From: an uncultured Prevotellaceae bacterium
GTDB taxonomy: Bacteria; Bacteroidota; Bacteroidia; Bacteroidales; Bacteroidaceae
DNA length: 61,388 bases
Direction: 5' to 3'
Assembly: GCA_947170495.1 (NCBI GenBank)
Contig: CAMVUB010000005.1
Span: 1 to 61,388 of the forward strand
The stretch's first letter is position 1. The number at the start of each line of letters is the position of its first letter. Shown piece by piece: positions 13,965-21,479 of this stretch. The translations under genes and the position numbers were made by a program. The notes under the pieces were generated by a model. The model was not told the origin of the DNA. It did no database searches and saw nothing but the letters and a program-made list of their open reading frames with translations.

Positions 13965-15689
13965 ATGTTGTACCTCATTAAACTCAATATCATCCTCGCC
14001 CTGCTCTGCCTGCTGTTTCAGGTGGTGATGCACAGGGACACGTTCTTCGGTGTGCGCCGTGCGATGCTATGGGGCATCTACCTGACTGCCTTCCTGCTGC
14101 CGCTGTGGAATGTGCAGTATTGGCTGCAGGAGGATGCCGCAGCCATGAATGTGGCTTCCGACTACGCGACCTATGTCCTTCCCTCATTGGAAGTCACCGC
14201 CACGCGCGTCGCTGCGATGGGCATCCAGCAGGAAGAGCCCGGCTGCGGCATGTGGTTCGTGGGTGTGCTCGCCATCTGGGGCCTCCTCTACCTCATCCCG
14301 GTCGTGTGGATGTCTGCGAAGCTGCTCTGGCAGATTGCATACATTATATATTTAAGGTGTACGTGCGAAAGAATGAAAAGTGAAAAAGTGAAAAGTGAAA
14401 AATACGAATTACCCAATACCACTGAGGACAAAGGTAACTCTTATTTTTCACTTGGAGGCGAAGCCGACATTTTTCACTTTTCATTCTATTACTTTCCTCG
14501 TCCTTGCAGTCCCTTCTCCTTCGGTCCGTGGATTTTTATCCATCCCGACGGCATGGACGAGCAGACATTGAGCGAGGTGCTCATCCACGAGCAAGCCCAC
14601 GTGCGCGGCTGGCACACCCTCGACATCCTCTTCTCACAGGTAGTCTGCATCCTCTTCTGGTGGAACCCTGCCGCCTGGCTCATGCGCCGCGAGGTGCGCA
14701 TGAATCTCGAATACATTGCGGATAAAGCCGTCGCCGACTCCCTTTCTCCCATCCCAATGGGAGGGGCTTTGAAAGCCTACCAATACCGCCTCCTCGGCTT
14801 TGCCACTCAAACGAACGTAGCTACGATTGCAAATAACTTCAATGTCTTACCCTTAAAACGTAGAATCATTATGATGAACTTACGCAGAACCCGCCGAACG
14901 GGGATGGCCAAGTACATCCTCTTCGTGCCCGTGGCAGCTGCCATGCTGTTACTCTCCAATATCGATTCGCTGGCTCGCACCATTGCCGACAAGGCATCGT
15001 CATCCATTATCACAGACGGAGACCAGCGCCCTGACGAGTCGCCGAACATCACTAAACCCGACACATGCCTCACGCCCATCGACGAGGAAACGCTTTTCGT
15101 GGTCAATGGCCGTCAAATGAGTGCCGACGAGTTTAAACGCCAACCCAATCTCCGGGCTGACAATATCGAGCACGCCACCATCCTCGGTGCAGAATCGGCT
15201 ACAGCTGTATATGGCGAAAAAGGACACAACGGAGCCATAATCATCGAGACCAAAGACAGCATCAACGACAAGGTCTATGAGAAATGCGAACAGCTGCCCG
15301 AGTATTCGGGTGGCGAAGAAGCACTCTACCAGTTCATAGCTCAAAACATCCGCTATCCCAAGGCCGCGCAGGAGTGGGGTGTGCAGGGACGTGTCTTCGT
15401 CCACTTCATCGTGGAGAAGGACGGCACGCTCTCCAACATCAGCGCTTCGAAAGTTGTTGATCCTAAGAGCGGAAAGGAACTGGCGGAAGTGAGGGTGACG
15501 TATAAGATTCAGGCACAGACTCCCGAACAGGTCGAAGCTGCCAAGCATCAGGAGGAAGGCATCGCAGCCCTCAAGGCTGAGGCCGAGCGTGCCGTCAAAG
15601 CCCTGCCCAAGCGCTGGAATCCAGGCAAGGACAAAGGCAAGCCCGTCCGCGTCAGCTTCCATCTGCCCGTAACATTCCGGCTTCAATAG
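13965..15689 (+). CDS. M56 family (BlaR1-like) metallopeptidase with TonB C-terminal domain
   Basis: About 574 residues from ATG 13965 (a TTG at 13944 extends the frame but lacks the membrane start). N-terminal membrane spans, then the zinc motif HEQAH (DNA about 14585-14599) with the downstream NLEYIADKAV helix that supplies the third ligand. After a span near 14930 the periplasmic part has a short TonB-receptor-plug-like block (LFVVNGRQMSADEF, GAESATAVYGEKGHNGAIIIETK) and a TonB C-terminal domain (ALYQFIAQNIRYPKAAQEWG, GRVFVHFIVEKDGTLSNI). Residues around 140-175 are encoded by TGAAAAG repeat words in two opposite blocks (14377-14411 and 14444-14487), an in-frame insertion close to the protease core. 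Works with BlaI just upstream. Confidence 0.85.
   Translation: MLYLIKLNIILALLCLLFQVVMHRDTFFGVRRAMLWGIYLTAFLLPLWNVQYWLQEDAAAMNVASDYATYVLPSLEVTATRVAAMGIQQEEPGCGMWFVGVLAIWGLLYLIPVVWMSAKLLWQIAYIIYLRCTCERMKSEKVKSEKYELPNTTEDKGNSYFSLGGEADIFHFSFYYFPRPCSPFSFGPWIFIHPDGMDEQTLSEVLIHEQAHVRGWHTLDILFSQVVCILFWWNPAAWLMRREVRMNLEYIADKAVADSLSPIPMGGALKAYQYRLLGFATQTNVATIANNFNVLPLKRRIIMMNLRRTRRTGMAKYILFVPVAAAMLLLSNIDSLARTIADKASSSIITDGDQRPDESPNITKPDTCLTPIDEETLFVVNGRQMSADEFKRQPNLRADNIEHATILGAESATAVYGEKGHNGAIIIETKDSINDKVYEKCEQLPEYSGGEEALYQFIAQNIRYPKAAQEWGVQGRVFVHFIVEKDGTLSNISASKVVDPKSGKELAEVRVTYKIQAQTPEQVEAAKHQEEGIAALKAEAERAVKALPKRWNPGKDKGKPVRVSFHLPVTFRLQ
14377..14487. repeat. paired TGAAAAG word arrays inside the M56 gene
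   Basis: 14377-14411 holds GAAAAGT-type words on the plus strand; 14444-14487 holds the complement (TTTTTCAC words). The two can pair as a long imperfect inverted repeat, and a GGAGGCGAAGCC block lies in the second. The insert is translated in frame (MKSEKVKSEKYE ... FHFSFYYF). Confidence 0.65.
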
Positions 15690-15723
15690 AGCCCCGAGAA
15701 TGAAGCGAGCACGCTCGAGCTAA

Positions 15724-15801
15724 TAAATTTAGTTAGTAAACGACAAAAGACCTATAGGCACACTCAGCCCCGCTGCGTCGTGAGATGCGGCGGGACATTT
15801 T
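15724..15801 (+). repeat. CCTATAGG-hairpin element, copy 1
   Basis: TTTAGTTAGTAAAC, AAGACCTATAGGCAC, then a hairpin CCCCGCTGCGTC-GTGA-GATGCGGCGGG (15768-15794). It begins 34 bp after the M56 stop. A second copy at 17570-17642 has the same order and spacing. Differences in the stem mostly keep pairing (T-G and G-C against C-A and G-T). A terminator or 3'-UTR RNA element is the likely role; only a short T run follows. Confidence 0.7.
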
Positions 15802-15858
15802 GTCATGATGCAAACACTTTGCAAAGTCGTTTCAGACCGATATATAGAAGAATAAGCC

Positions 15859-15866
15859 TATCTTTG
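15859..15866 (+). promoter_or_regulatory. -7 promoter box TATCTTTG
   Basis: TATCTTTG sits 26 bp before the ATG at 15892. No clear TTTG at -33. Confidence 0.55.
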
Positions 15867-15891
15867 CACACGCTAAACAAAGCGAAGAAAG

Positions 15892-16908
15892 ATGAAAATA
15901 CACTCTTACTTATTATTAAGCCTGCTGCTGACTGCTTGCAGCTCTTCCGGGGAACCACGTGAACACCTGCTGCAAGGGGCGTGGGTGCTGTCGAAAGTGG
16001 AATATCCGATGGGCGGCGTAGAGACCTTCCCCGTTCAGGACATGAGGCCGCTGCGCATCTACGAGGGTGACAGCATGATGCTCCAATGTAGCCTCACGCG
16101 GACAGCATCGGCGATGGTCGTTCATCAGCCGTACCTTCAAAGCAATATCACCCTCATCAACAAAGGCGGTGGCGAATATCTCTATTTAGAAGATGACGAC
16201 CCACGACCATTAACCATGCAGGATGACACGACGATGACGATTCAGCGCAACGGCATCCTCTACACATGGCATCGTGCTGACAAGATAGCCGATGAGTGGG
16301 GTGAAGAGATAAGCGCCATCATTCTCAGCAATAGCCAGGAAGAAGAAACGCACCGCTTTGTGCTCTCAGCCAAGGAACGGACGCAGGCCAATGTCATTCA
16401 TGTGCTCATCTATGCCACCATCTTTAGTGTTCTCCTGATTCTGTTGATTGCACACATCGCCTTGAACAATCGCAGGGAGAAGCTTCGTCTGCAACTGCAG
16501 CTACAGCAGATTCGCGAAGAGCACGACGAGCGCCCACAACCAATTCGCAATGCTATCGAGCGGATAGAGAACGAGTATTTCAGTTCCCAAGACTACCAGA
16601 CACTACAGCGTCGCATCGCCACGGGGCTGAGGCTGAAAGAGGATGACTGGAGCAGCATTGAGGAACAGATGAAGAAAGTCTATCCCGGCTTCACCAGTCA
16701 GCTGCGCATGCTCTATCCGATGTCGGAACTGGAATACCAAACATCGCTGCTCATCAAGCTGCGCATCGCACCCACGGACATCGCTGCTGTGCTCTCTCGC
16801 GACGTAAGCACCATCAGCACCGTCCGCAGCCGACTTTACAAGAAAGTATTCGGGCGGAAAGGCGGCACGAAGGACTGGGATGATTTCATCCTCTCCATCG
16901 GGGCGTAA
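15892..16908 (+). CDS. membrane-spanning lipoprotein with cytoplasmic HTH domain
   Basis: 338 residues. Starts with a lipoprotein signal (LLLSLLLTAC, Cys16), has a lipocalin-like periplasmic part (LLQGAWVLSKVEYP, about 27-135), one membrane span (VIHVLIYATIFSVLLILLIA, 168-187), a helical linker, and a C-terminal helix-turn-helix region (LRIAPTDIAAVLSRDVSTIS and TVRSRLYKKVFGRKGG, 290-325) of the type seen at the end of Bacteroidales TPR-type HTH regulators. The layout suggests a one-component sensor that reads the periplasm and binds DNA in the cytoplasm. If the lipobox is used the protein is anchored twice. It has its own -7 box and is followed by an exported lipocalin-like gene (17039), a plausible target. 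Confidence 0.72.
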   Translation: MKIHSYLLLSLLLTACSSSGEPREHLLQGAWVLSKVEYPMGGVETFPVQDMRPLRIYEGDSMMLQCSLTRTASAMVVHQPYLQSNITLINKGGGEYLYLEDDDPRPLTMQDDTTMTIQRNGILYTWHRADKIADEWGEEISAIILSNSQEEETHRFVLSAKERTQANVIHVLIYATIFSVLLILLIAHIALNNRREKLRLQLQLQQIREEHDERPQPIRNAIERIENEYFSSQDYQTLQRRIATGLRLKEDDWSSIEEQMKKVYPGFTSQLRMLYPMSELEYQTSLLIKLRIAPTDIAAVLSRDVSTISTVRSRLYKKVFGRKGGTKDWDDFILSIGA

Positions 16909-16962
16909 AGAGTTTGCAAGGAGTTTGCCTGTCAATTGCAAAGCGGATGCAAACAGAAATCC

Positions 16963-16993
16963 TTGCCTGCATCGTGAATAGCCCGTACTTTTG
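16963..16993 (+). promoter_or_regulatory. promoter of the lipocalin-like exported protein gene
   Basis: TTG (16963-16965), 20-bp spacer, TACTTTTG (16986-16993). The ATG is 46 bp downstream, after a TTAAAACTTTAAACG word stretch. Confidence 0.65.
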
Positions 16994-17038
16994 CAGCGAC
17001 AAATCACTTGATGTCTAACCCATTAAAACTTTAAACGT

Positions 17039-17536
17039 ATGAAAAAGAAAATGATTATGACCATGGCTGCCTTGCTCATGACAACAGCCATGGGGTTCGC
17101 TCAGAACGTGAAAATCGATGACAAGGAGATTGTCGGCGTATGGCTGATGGAGTCCATGCAGTGGGAGGGCGAGAAAAAGACCGTTTGTGGCAAAGAGTCG
17201 GGCTATACCCAATTCAAGTTCTATGGCGCGGATGGCGAGTACGCCTGCGCCGAGATTGCACTCACGAAGGAAGGCAAGTGCGTCGTGTTGCCTCACGAGT
17301 ACGGCACCTATTCCCTTAAGGACGGTTGGTACTCCGAGATGGGCCGCCCTGCTATCAAGGATGCCATCACCTGGATTGACAAGACCACGACCAAAGGCAC
17401 ATGGATGAAGCGTCACGACATTTGGAAGAAGACCCAACTGCCCGAAAAACTTGTGACGTACATCGTGAACTGCTGCAAGACAAAGAACGCTCCCGAGGAC
17501 ATCCAGCAGATGATCAAGCAGAACATGTTCAAGTAG
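17039..17536 (+). CDS. exported DUF4488/lipocalin-like protein
   Basis: 165 residues with signal peptide MKKKMIMTMAALLMTTAMGFAQ. The mature part begins IVGVWLMESMQWEGEKK and continues with YTQFKFYGADGEYACAEIAL and GTYSLKDGWYSEMG, the GxW start and strand pattern of small Bacteroidales lipocalin-like proteins. Ligand unknown. The same kind of domain forms the periplasmic part of the HTH regulator just upstream, which suggests a shared signal. It is followed by copy 2 of the CCTATAGG-hairpin element, 34 bp after the stop. Confidence 0.7.
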   Translation: MKKKMIMTMAALLMTTAMGFAQNVKIDDKEIVGVWLMESMQWEGEKKTVCGKESGYTQFKFYGADGEYACAEIALTKEGKCVVLPHEYGTYSLKDGWYSEMGRPAIKDAITWIDKTTTKGTWMKRHDIWKKTQLPEKLVTYIVNCCKTKNAPEDIQQMIKQNMFK

Positions 17537-17569
17537 GTCCTTTTGAAAATTGGTTTCTATAAAGCAGAT

Positions 17570-17642
17570 AGATTTAGTTAATAAACAGAAGACCTATAGG
17601 CACCTCTCCCCGCCGCGTCGTGAGACGTAGCGGGGAGATTTG
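17570..17642 (+). repeat. CCTATAGG-hairpin element, copy 2
   Basis: GATTTAGTTAATAAACAG, AAGACCTATAGGCAC, then CCCCGCCGCGTC-GTGA-GACGTAGCGGGG (17608-17635). Same distance from the preceding stop as copy 1 (34 bp in each case). Confidence 0.7.
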
Positions 17643-17690
17643 AAATACACTTTTATTATTTGTTAGGCATTGTGGCAATGAGGCGCGTGA

Positions 17691-17894
17691 TTACTCTGGT
17701 TTATTGGTCAGTATGCTAATGGTCTCATCGAACTCAGCGAAGATATCCTTAAGCCGAGGATTGGATTTCTGTAGCTATAAAGCTAATTGCCTGCGCTCTT
17801 CGCGAATCCTCTTAAACTCTTCGTCTGCCTGCTTTATCCACTCATTCTTCTTGCGGATGGACTCACGGAAATCAGCAAGAATCAAAATGATGTG
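17691..17894 (-). pseudogene. degraded coding remnant with in-frame TAG
   Basis: The minus strand reads a clearly protein-like helical segment, LADFRESIRKKNEWIKQADE then EFKRIREERRQLAL, a TAG at 17777-17775, and in the same frame LQKSNPRLKDIFAEFDETIS then ILTNKPE and TAA. No start codon or N-terminal domain is found; a run of seven G lies just upstream. It looks like the C-terminal coiled-coil tail of a longer protein that I do not recognise. This is the only coding trace in the 405-bp gap 17537-17942, apart from the hairpin element. Confidence 0.5.
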
Positions 17895-17942
17895 CCCCCC
17901 CAACAGTTGGACAATAAAGGAAGTTAAACGTTTCTATAGTAT

Positions 17943-19055
17943 TCACTTGCGCTCCTCTTTTGGCTTCATGCCTTTGAAGTAGGTCCGCTGGCCGTTGATG
18001 TCACTCTTCGTGGATGGCCAATGGCGAGGCAGCCACAAGGTGCCGTGAGTTTGAGCGACGACGAAATGATAGCCGAATTCATCACGTTTAAGGTCGAGCT
18101 CACAGGTGTACATTTGTGAGGGGGTTAACTGCCGGTCCACAGATGTTATCGTCAGCATCGGTGCCCAGATGGGTTCCTTGAAAGTGGTGTTATAGTGGTA
18201 TGTGTAGTGAGCTTCGCTGTGCAGGTGCTTGGCATATTGCTGCGCCAAACTGTCAAACGCGGCAAGAAGCTGCTGCGCCTGTTGCGCTTTATCCAGCGGT
18301 ACGGTGTAAATGGTTGCATTCGTGACGCCCTCGAGGTGGTCTATATCCCCACCTCCACGACAATATCTATAGTCACCTGTGTGCTTGATGGATTCCAAAT
18401 ACGCTTTCGAATACTCTTGATCGTGCTGCCAAAGCGCTTTGCGCGGCTTGATGCGATGCAGCCTGAACAGGCTGTCGATGTCGGCAGCCAGCATCTCCTC
18501 GGTATAAGGAGTGATGTCGAAGCTATCCTGCGGTAGCGTGACCAAATAGTTAAGACGTCCTGCATATCCCATCTCTTTCTGAAGATATGGGGTATAGCTG
18601 AAATACAGACTTTCGTCAGAATAGAAGTGCCGCTGGTTATGCTCACCGCTGACCATGAGCCATTCGTTGTTATGGGTAAGGTTCATGGAATAGACGATGG
18701 TATCCTTTCCTTCATGGTGATATTCATAATGATAGCTCTCTCGTGCCTCTGCCTGCAATTCGTCGAGGGTACGGCGGACGGCAGCCAGGCGCTGTTCCTG
18801 CAGGCTTCTGTCCCGCTGTAACAAGGAGTCCAAGGCTGGACCTGAGGCTTTACGGTAATGTTTGGGACGGTAATCAAGCGCTATAGAATAGTGCAGCTGA
18901 TAAGGGCCATCCAAGCCTCCCGACTTGATGATATCAAGGTTCTCTATGCCGATACCCTTGAGCTCGTCAAAGAGTCGGCTCATCTCCGGCCGCACCTGGG
19001 CGTGCGCTGTGATACAGGTGGTTATAAGAATAAGGAAAGATGCAAACTTGTTCAT
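17943..19055 (-). CDS. exported protein of unknown function, third gene of sigma-factor operon
   Basis: 370 residues with signal peptide (FASFLILITTCITAHAQ). The mature part is hydrophilic, with many Tyr and His (SYHYEYHHEGKDTIVYSMNL, HNQRHFYSDESLYFSYTP), a helical segment around 75-110, and a C-terminal block WLPRHWPSTKSDINGQRTYF. No family recognised. It starts 12 bp after the stop of the putative anti-sigma gene and belongs to the ECF operon (20245 to 17943). By analogy with similar Bacteroidales operons it may be an envelope effector or signal-receiving partner; this is inference. Confidence 0.7.
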   Translation of the reverse strand: MNKFASFLILITTCITAHAQVRPEMSRLFDELKGIGIENLDIIKSGGLDGPYQLHYSIALDYRPKHYRKASGPALDSLLQRDRSLQEQRLAAVRRTLDELQAEARESYHYEYHHEGKDTIVYSMNLTHNNEWLMVSGEHNQRHFYSDESLYFSYTPYLQKEMGYAGRLNYLVTLPQDSFDITPYTEEMLAADIDSLFRLHRIKPRKALWQHDQEYSKAYLESIKHTGDYRYCRGGGDIDHLEGVTNATIYTVPLDKAQQAQQLLAAFDSLAQQYAKHLHSEAHYTYHYNTTFKEPIWAPMLTITSVDRQLTPSQMYTCELDLKRDEFGYHFVVAQTHGTLWLPRHWPSTKSDINGQRTYFKGMKPKEERK

Positions 19056-19067
19056 CGTTGTGCAATT

Positions 19068-19751
19068 TTAGTATGGGACATTGTTGGCTTGAAGCTGTTG
19101 CCGTATGTTCTCCGTCAGCCGGTTTCCACGGGCGTGCAGCTCTTCAACCGTCATCATTTCTTCCATCGGCGGCCGATATGAGGCCTCATAGAGGTCTATG
19201 GGTTCTTCCGTTTCCTCCATCGCTTGTGGCTCGTCGGGAACCTCCTCATGCTGCGGTTTCACGATAGGATTGGGGATTGCTTTCTTGCGCTTCTGCTCCG
19301 TCAGCACCTTGGAAGAAGCTTCCTGCTGCGGCTGCACTGTCGCGACCTCCACCGGCTGCTGTGTCGTTGCCTCAGCCTCAGCCCTTTCCCTCAGGTGATC
19401 ATACTCCTCCCCCTTGGGGGAGGTCGGAAGGGGGCCGTTCCCCTTTGGCCACAGCAGGAAAGCGAGAATGACAGCGGCGGCAATGCCCATGACGGCTGCA
19501 AGACGAATGATGAATGATGATTGACGATTGATGAATGATGTATCAGTCCTGCGGCCTGAGAATGCTGGCTCGATGTCCACCTTACTGTTGTCGAACAGCG
19601 CGAACATCTCTTTGTACTCCCGCCACTCGTCAGCCACCTCGTGAGTGCGGAAGTAGTCGGCCAACAGCTGCTCCTCTGCCAGCGTGCTCTCGCCGGCCAT
19701 GAACCTTTCGAGGAGGGTGGCAATCTCCTTTTTGTTATACTGTTTTGTCAT
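19068..19751 (-). CDS. putative anti-sigma / single-pass membrane partner of ECF sigma factor
   Basis: 227 residues from ATG 19751, chosen because ATGA overlaps the sigma-factor stop by 4 bp; a longer frame upstream only shadows the sigma gene. N-terminal cytoplasmic part TLLERFMAGESTLAEEQLLADYFRTHE resembles the zinc-less anti-sigma helices used in Bacteroidales. One membrane span (LAAVMGIAAAVILAFLLWPKG) about 108-128 and a periplasmic C-terminal tail. Two repeat insertions are visible: ATTGATGAATGATG words (19505-19541) just before the span and a GC-rich palindrome (19405-19440) coding PLPTSPKGEEY just after it. Both keep the frame. Confidence 0.72.
   Translation of the reverse strand: MTKQYNKKEIATLLERFMAGESTLAEEQLLADYFRTHEVADEWREYKEMFALFDNSKVDIEPAFSGRRTDTSFINRQSSFIIRLAAVMGIAAAVILAFLLWPKGNGPLPTSPKGEEYDHLRERAEAEATTQQPVEVATVQPQQEASSKVLTEQKRKKAIPNPIVKPQHEEVPDEPQAMEETEEPIDLYEASYRPPMEEMMTVEELHARGNRLTENIRQQLQANNVPY
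19405..19440. repeat. GC-rich palindromic insert in anti-sigma gene
   Basis: CTCCTCCCCCTTGGGGGAGG plus a second arm GGAAGGGGGCC. Reads PTSPKGEE in frame. Related palindromes with the same style (TPDPSREGG, PLPNRGGAGG) occur in mfd at 30491 and 31083, and near 27350 and 56972. Confidence 0.6.
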
Positions 19752-20245
19752 TGTTGGCTCCTCCTCTTTAGTTGATTGAACAATTCGTGTCGTGCACGTG
19801 ACAGGAGCGTGGAAACAGAGCTCTGCCTGATGCCAAGGATCTCTGCTATCTCGCTGAGCTCGCGATGTTCCAGCTGGCGCATCGTCAGCACGATTCGCGA
19901 CGTAGATGGCAGCAGCGCTATCTGCTCGTTCATCCATTGCTCCAGTTCTGTATATTCCAGACGGTCGTACAGCGAGTCCTCGTCCACGAGGTGCGTTGCG
20001 ATGTCCATATCCGCATTCAGGTGTGCCGTGCGCCAGCGGTCGATGCACACGTGCTTCGTCGTGATAGCCACCGAGGCCTGCAGTCGTGCCGTATCATCAA
20101 TCTTCTCATGCAGACACCACAGCTTCAGCATCACGTCCTGCGCAATGTCCTCTGCATCATCCTGTGCATACCCGAACCGTAGCGCTACGCCGACGGCCCG
20201 TGCACGCATTTCACAGGAGATATGTATGAACGCTTCTTGTGTCAT
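19748..20245 (-). CDS. ECF-type RNA polymerase sigma factor
   Basis: 165 residues from ATG 20245 (MTQEAFIHISCEMRARAVGV); the longer frame from 20296 runs into intergenic element C. Region 2: FGYAQDDAEDIAQDVMLKLW. Region 4: LLPSTSRIVLTMRQLEHREL then SEIAEILGIRQSSVSTLLSRARHEL, a clean helix-turn-helix. Such sigma factors redirect RNA polymerase upon an envelope signal and are held by the membrane protein encoded next, whose start overlaps this stop by 4 bp. Target promoters are not evident in the window. Confidence 0.88.
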   Translation of the reverse strand: MTQEAFIHISCEMRARAVGVALRFGYAQDDAEDIAQDVMLKLWCLHEKIDDTARLQASVAITTKHVCIDRWRTAHLNADMDIATHLVDEDSLYDRLEYTELEQWMNEQIALLPSTSRIVLTMRQLEHRELSEIAEILGIRQSSVSTLLSRARHELFNQLKRRSQQ

Positions 20246-20288
20246 TACACCTATATAACGAAGAAACGCCCTACAGTTAAACAGCCAT

Positions 20289-20339
20289 CCCCACAAATTA
20301 AATATTTCTTAACAAAAAAATCATCGCACAGCGCACGGG
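20289..20339 (+). repeat. intergenic element C (TTAAATATTTCTTAACA family)
   Basis: CCACAAATTAAATATTT, CTTAACAAAAAAATCATCGC, then ACAGCGCACGGG. Lies upstream of the ECF sigma gene, between it and the convergent-side end of the gene at 20359. Confidence 0.75.
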
Positions 20340-20358
20340 CATACAGCAACGTTGCGAA

Positions 20359-21027
20359 TTATTCTAACGACGACACGATTTCCAATCCTGACACAATGCG
20401 CTGGAATTCATTTCCGATGAGCGAATCCGTACGACTAGCATCACCATTGCGGACAGCATTAGCCAGTTCGTTTGTGAACTTAACAAACGGAAGCTTGTCG
20501 CTTCGACCTTTTGCCCGTTGTCCATTGATGAAATAAAGCCATGTCACTCCGTCGAGCATACCATCCTCCCTATCCTCGGCCGATCCGACTGCGCTCGTCC
20601 AAATCGCCTGCAGCATAGCCGTCTGCTCGCTTGTGATGGCACACTTGAACGTGTTCACTTCGGGTGCCTCATAGTCCTTCGGATGCTTTCGCCATGCGGG
20701 TTTCTTGCGCCCGCTTTTTCCCTTCGGCTTGCGCCAAGCAGTCCACGTGGCGTGCCAGATGCTTTTTTGTGCCTCTTTGTAAACCAGCGAACAGGTCAGG
20801 GAGTCGTAGGTAAGCGTCCATTCTGGTTGGAACGATGGAATGCACTCCACACCGAACGTCGCCCCCTGCGGCATCAACAACCGTGTCTTCTCGCTGTCGT
20901 AGAAAACGGTCTGTGGACGCTTCCGAGACGATTCAGGGTTTTCGATAACGCGAATGAGCTTATCCTGTGCCATCGCGCCCGTGGCGGCGAGAGCGAGGAT
21001 GAATGATAGGACTATTCTTGTCTTCAT
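20359..21027 (-). CDS. exported protein of unknown function
   Basis: 222 residues with signal peptide MKTRIVLSFILALAATGAMAQ. A basic linker (WRKPKGKSGRKKPAWRKHPKD) splits two halves: an N-terminal half with RLLMPQGATFGVECIPSFQPEW and a C-terminal half with FKCAITSEQTAMLQAIWTSA and WLYFINGQRAK. No known domain recognised. Single gene with its own -7 box. Its promoter region closely matches that of the DUF389 gene at 12978, suggesting shared control. Confidence 0.65.
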   Translation of the reverse strand: MKTRIVLSFILALAATGAMAQDKLIRVIENPESSRKRPQTVFYDSEKTRLLMPQGATFGVECIPSFQPEWTLTYDSLTCSLVYKEAQKSIWHATWTAWRKPKGKSGRKKPAWRKHPKDYEAPEVNTFKCAITSEQTAMLQAIWTSAVGSAEDREDGMLDGVTWLYFINGQRAKGRSDKLPFVKFTNELANAVRNGDASRTDSLIGNEFQRIVSGLEIVSSLE

Positions 21028-21067
21028 TTTGTATTGGTTAACGGGTCATTCATTTATGTTTCCGCTG

Positions 21068-21075
21068 CAAAGTTA
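21068..21075 (-). promoter_or_regulatory. -7 promoter box TAACTTTG
   Basis: Minus-strand TAACTTTG 41 bp upstream of ATG 21027. The bases on the upstream side are nearly the same as those upstream of 12997-13004. Confidence 0.6.
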
Positions 21076-21126
21076 TACATTATTCCTTTACCCCCACGCG
21101 AAAATCCCTCGTAATCCGTCAATCTC

Positions 21127-21170
21127 GAAAAAATAAATATTTCTTAACAAAAACAGTCCGCACATAGCAG
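21127..21170 (+). repeat. intergenic element D (TTAAATATTTCTTAACA family)
   Basis: AAAAAATAAATATTTCTTAAC, AAAAACAGTCCGCACATAGC. Part of a duplicated block that also includes the promoter on its left side (see element B). Confidence 0.7.
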
Positions 21171-21247
21171 GAATAATTCGCGAAGGGTGCTCTTCCATTG
21201 CGGACATTATTGTGCCCCGTTGCGGGTTTTATAGTGGTGTGGAGATG

Positions 21248-21306
21248 AATCCATCATGATGGATTGATTGTGCCATCATGATGGATTCATTGTGCCATCA
21301 TGATGG
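21248..21306. repeat. array of three CCATCATGATGG palindromes, 22-bp period
   Basis: Perfect 12-bp palindromes at 21251-21262, 21273-21284 and 21295-21306, centres exactly 22 bp apart, with 10-bp spacers (ATTGATTGTG, ATTCATTGTG). The first is extended to an 18-bp palindrome, AATCCATCATGATGGATT. Lies in the divergent gap between the genes at 21027 (minus) and 21480 (plus), 58 bp before the -33 box of the HU-like gene. An operator bound by a phased homodimer, or a run of CATG-loop hairpins, are both possible. Confidence 0.85.
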
Positions 21307-21333
21307 ATTAAACAACACATGGTGGTTTTTCGT

Positions 21334-21395
21334 GCAAAAGATTGTATGGTTTGGGGCAAAAGATTTGGTCATTTCGGGCAAAATGACTAATTTTG
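21334..21395 (+). promoter_or_regulatory. 22-bp direct repeats leading into the HU-like gene promoter
   Basis: GCAAAA recurs at 21334, 21356 and 21378, again exactly 22 bp apart (GCAAAAGATTG, GCAAAAGATTTGG, GCAAAATGACTAA). The promoter is TTTG (21364-21367), 20-bp spacer, TAATTTTG (21388-21395), a good Bacteroidetes match, so the second and third repeat units cover the -33 to -7 region. Suggests binding of a regulator over the promoter. Confidence 0.7.
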
Positions 21396-21415
21396 CAGCG
21401 TAAACGAACACGATT

Positions 21416-21479
21416 CAACCCATCACCTATAACCGTTATCCCATAACCGTTAACCCATAACTAATCACCTATCACCTAT
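21416..21479. repeat. word array forming the 5' leader of the HU-like gene
   Basis: Words such as CACCTAT, AACCGTTATCCCATAACC, CGTTAACCCATAAC and ATCACCTATCACCTAT fill the leader right up to the ATG. No ribosome binding site can be seen other than this array. Confidence 0.65.

Noticed and set aside
17704..17982. 92-codon plus-strand frame
   Set aside because: The minus strand carries the protein-like remnant there; the plus frame runs into the 3' end of the gene at 17943 and has no domain.
19752..20048. N-terminal extension of the anti-sigma gene
   Set aside because: This frame only shadows the ECF sigma gene in another frame; ATG 19751 overlaps the sigma stop by 4 bp as expected.
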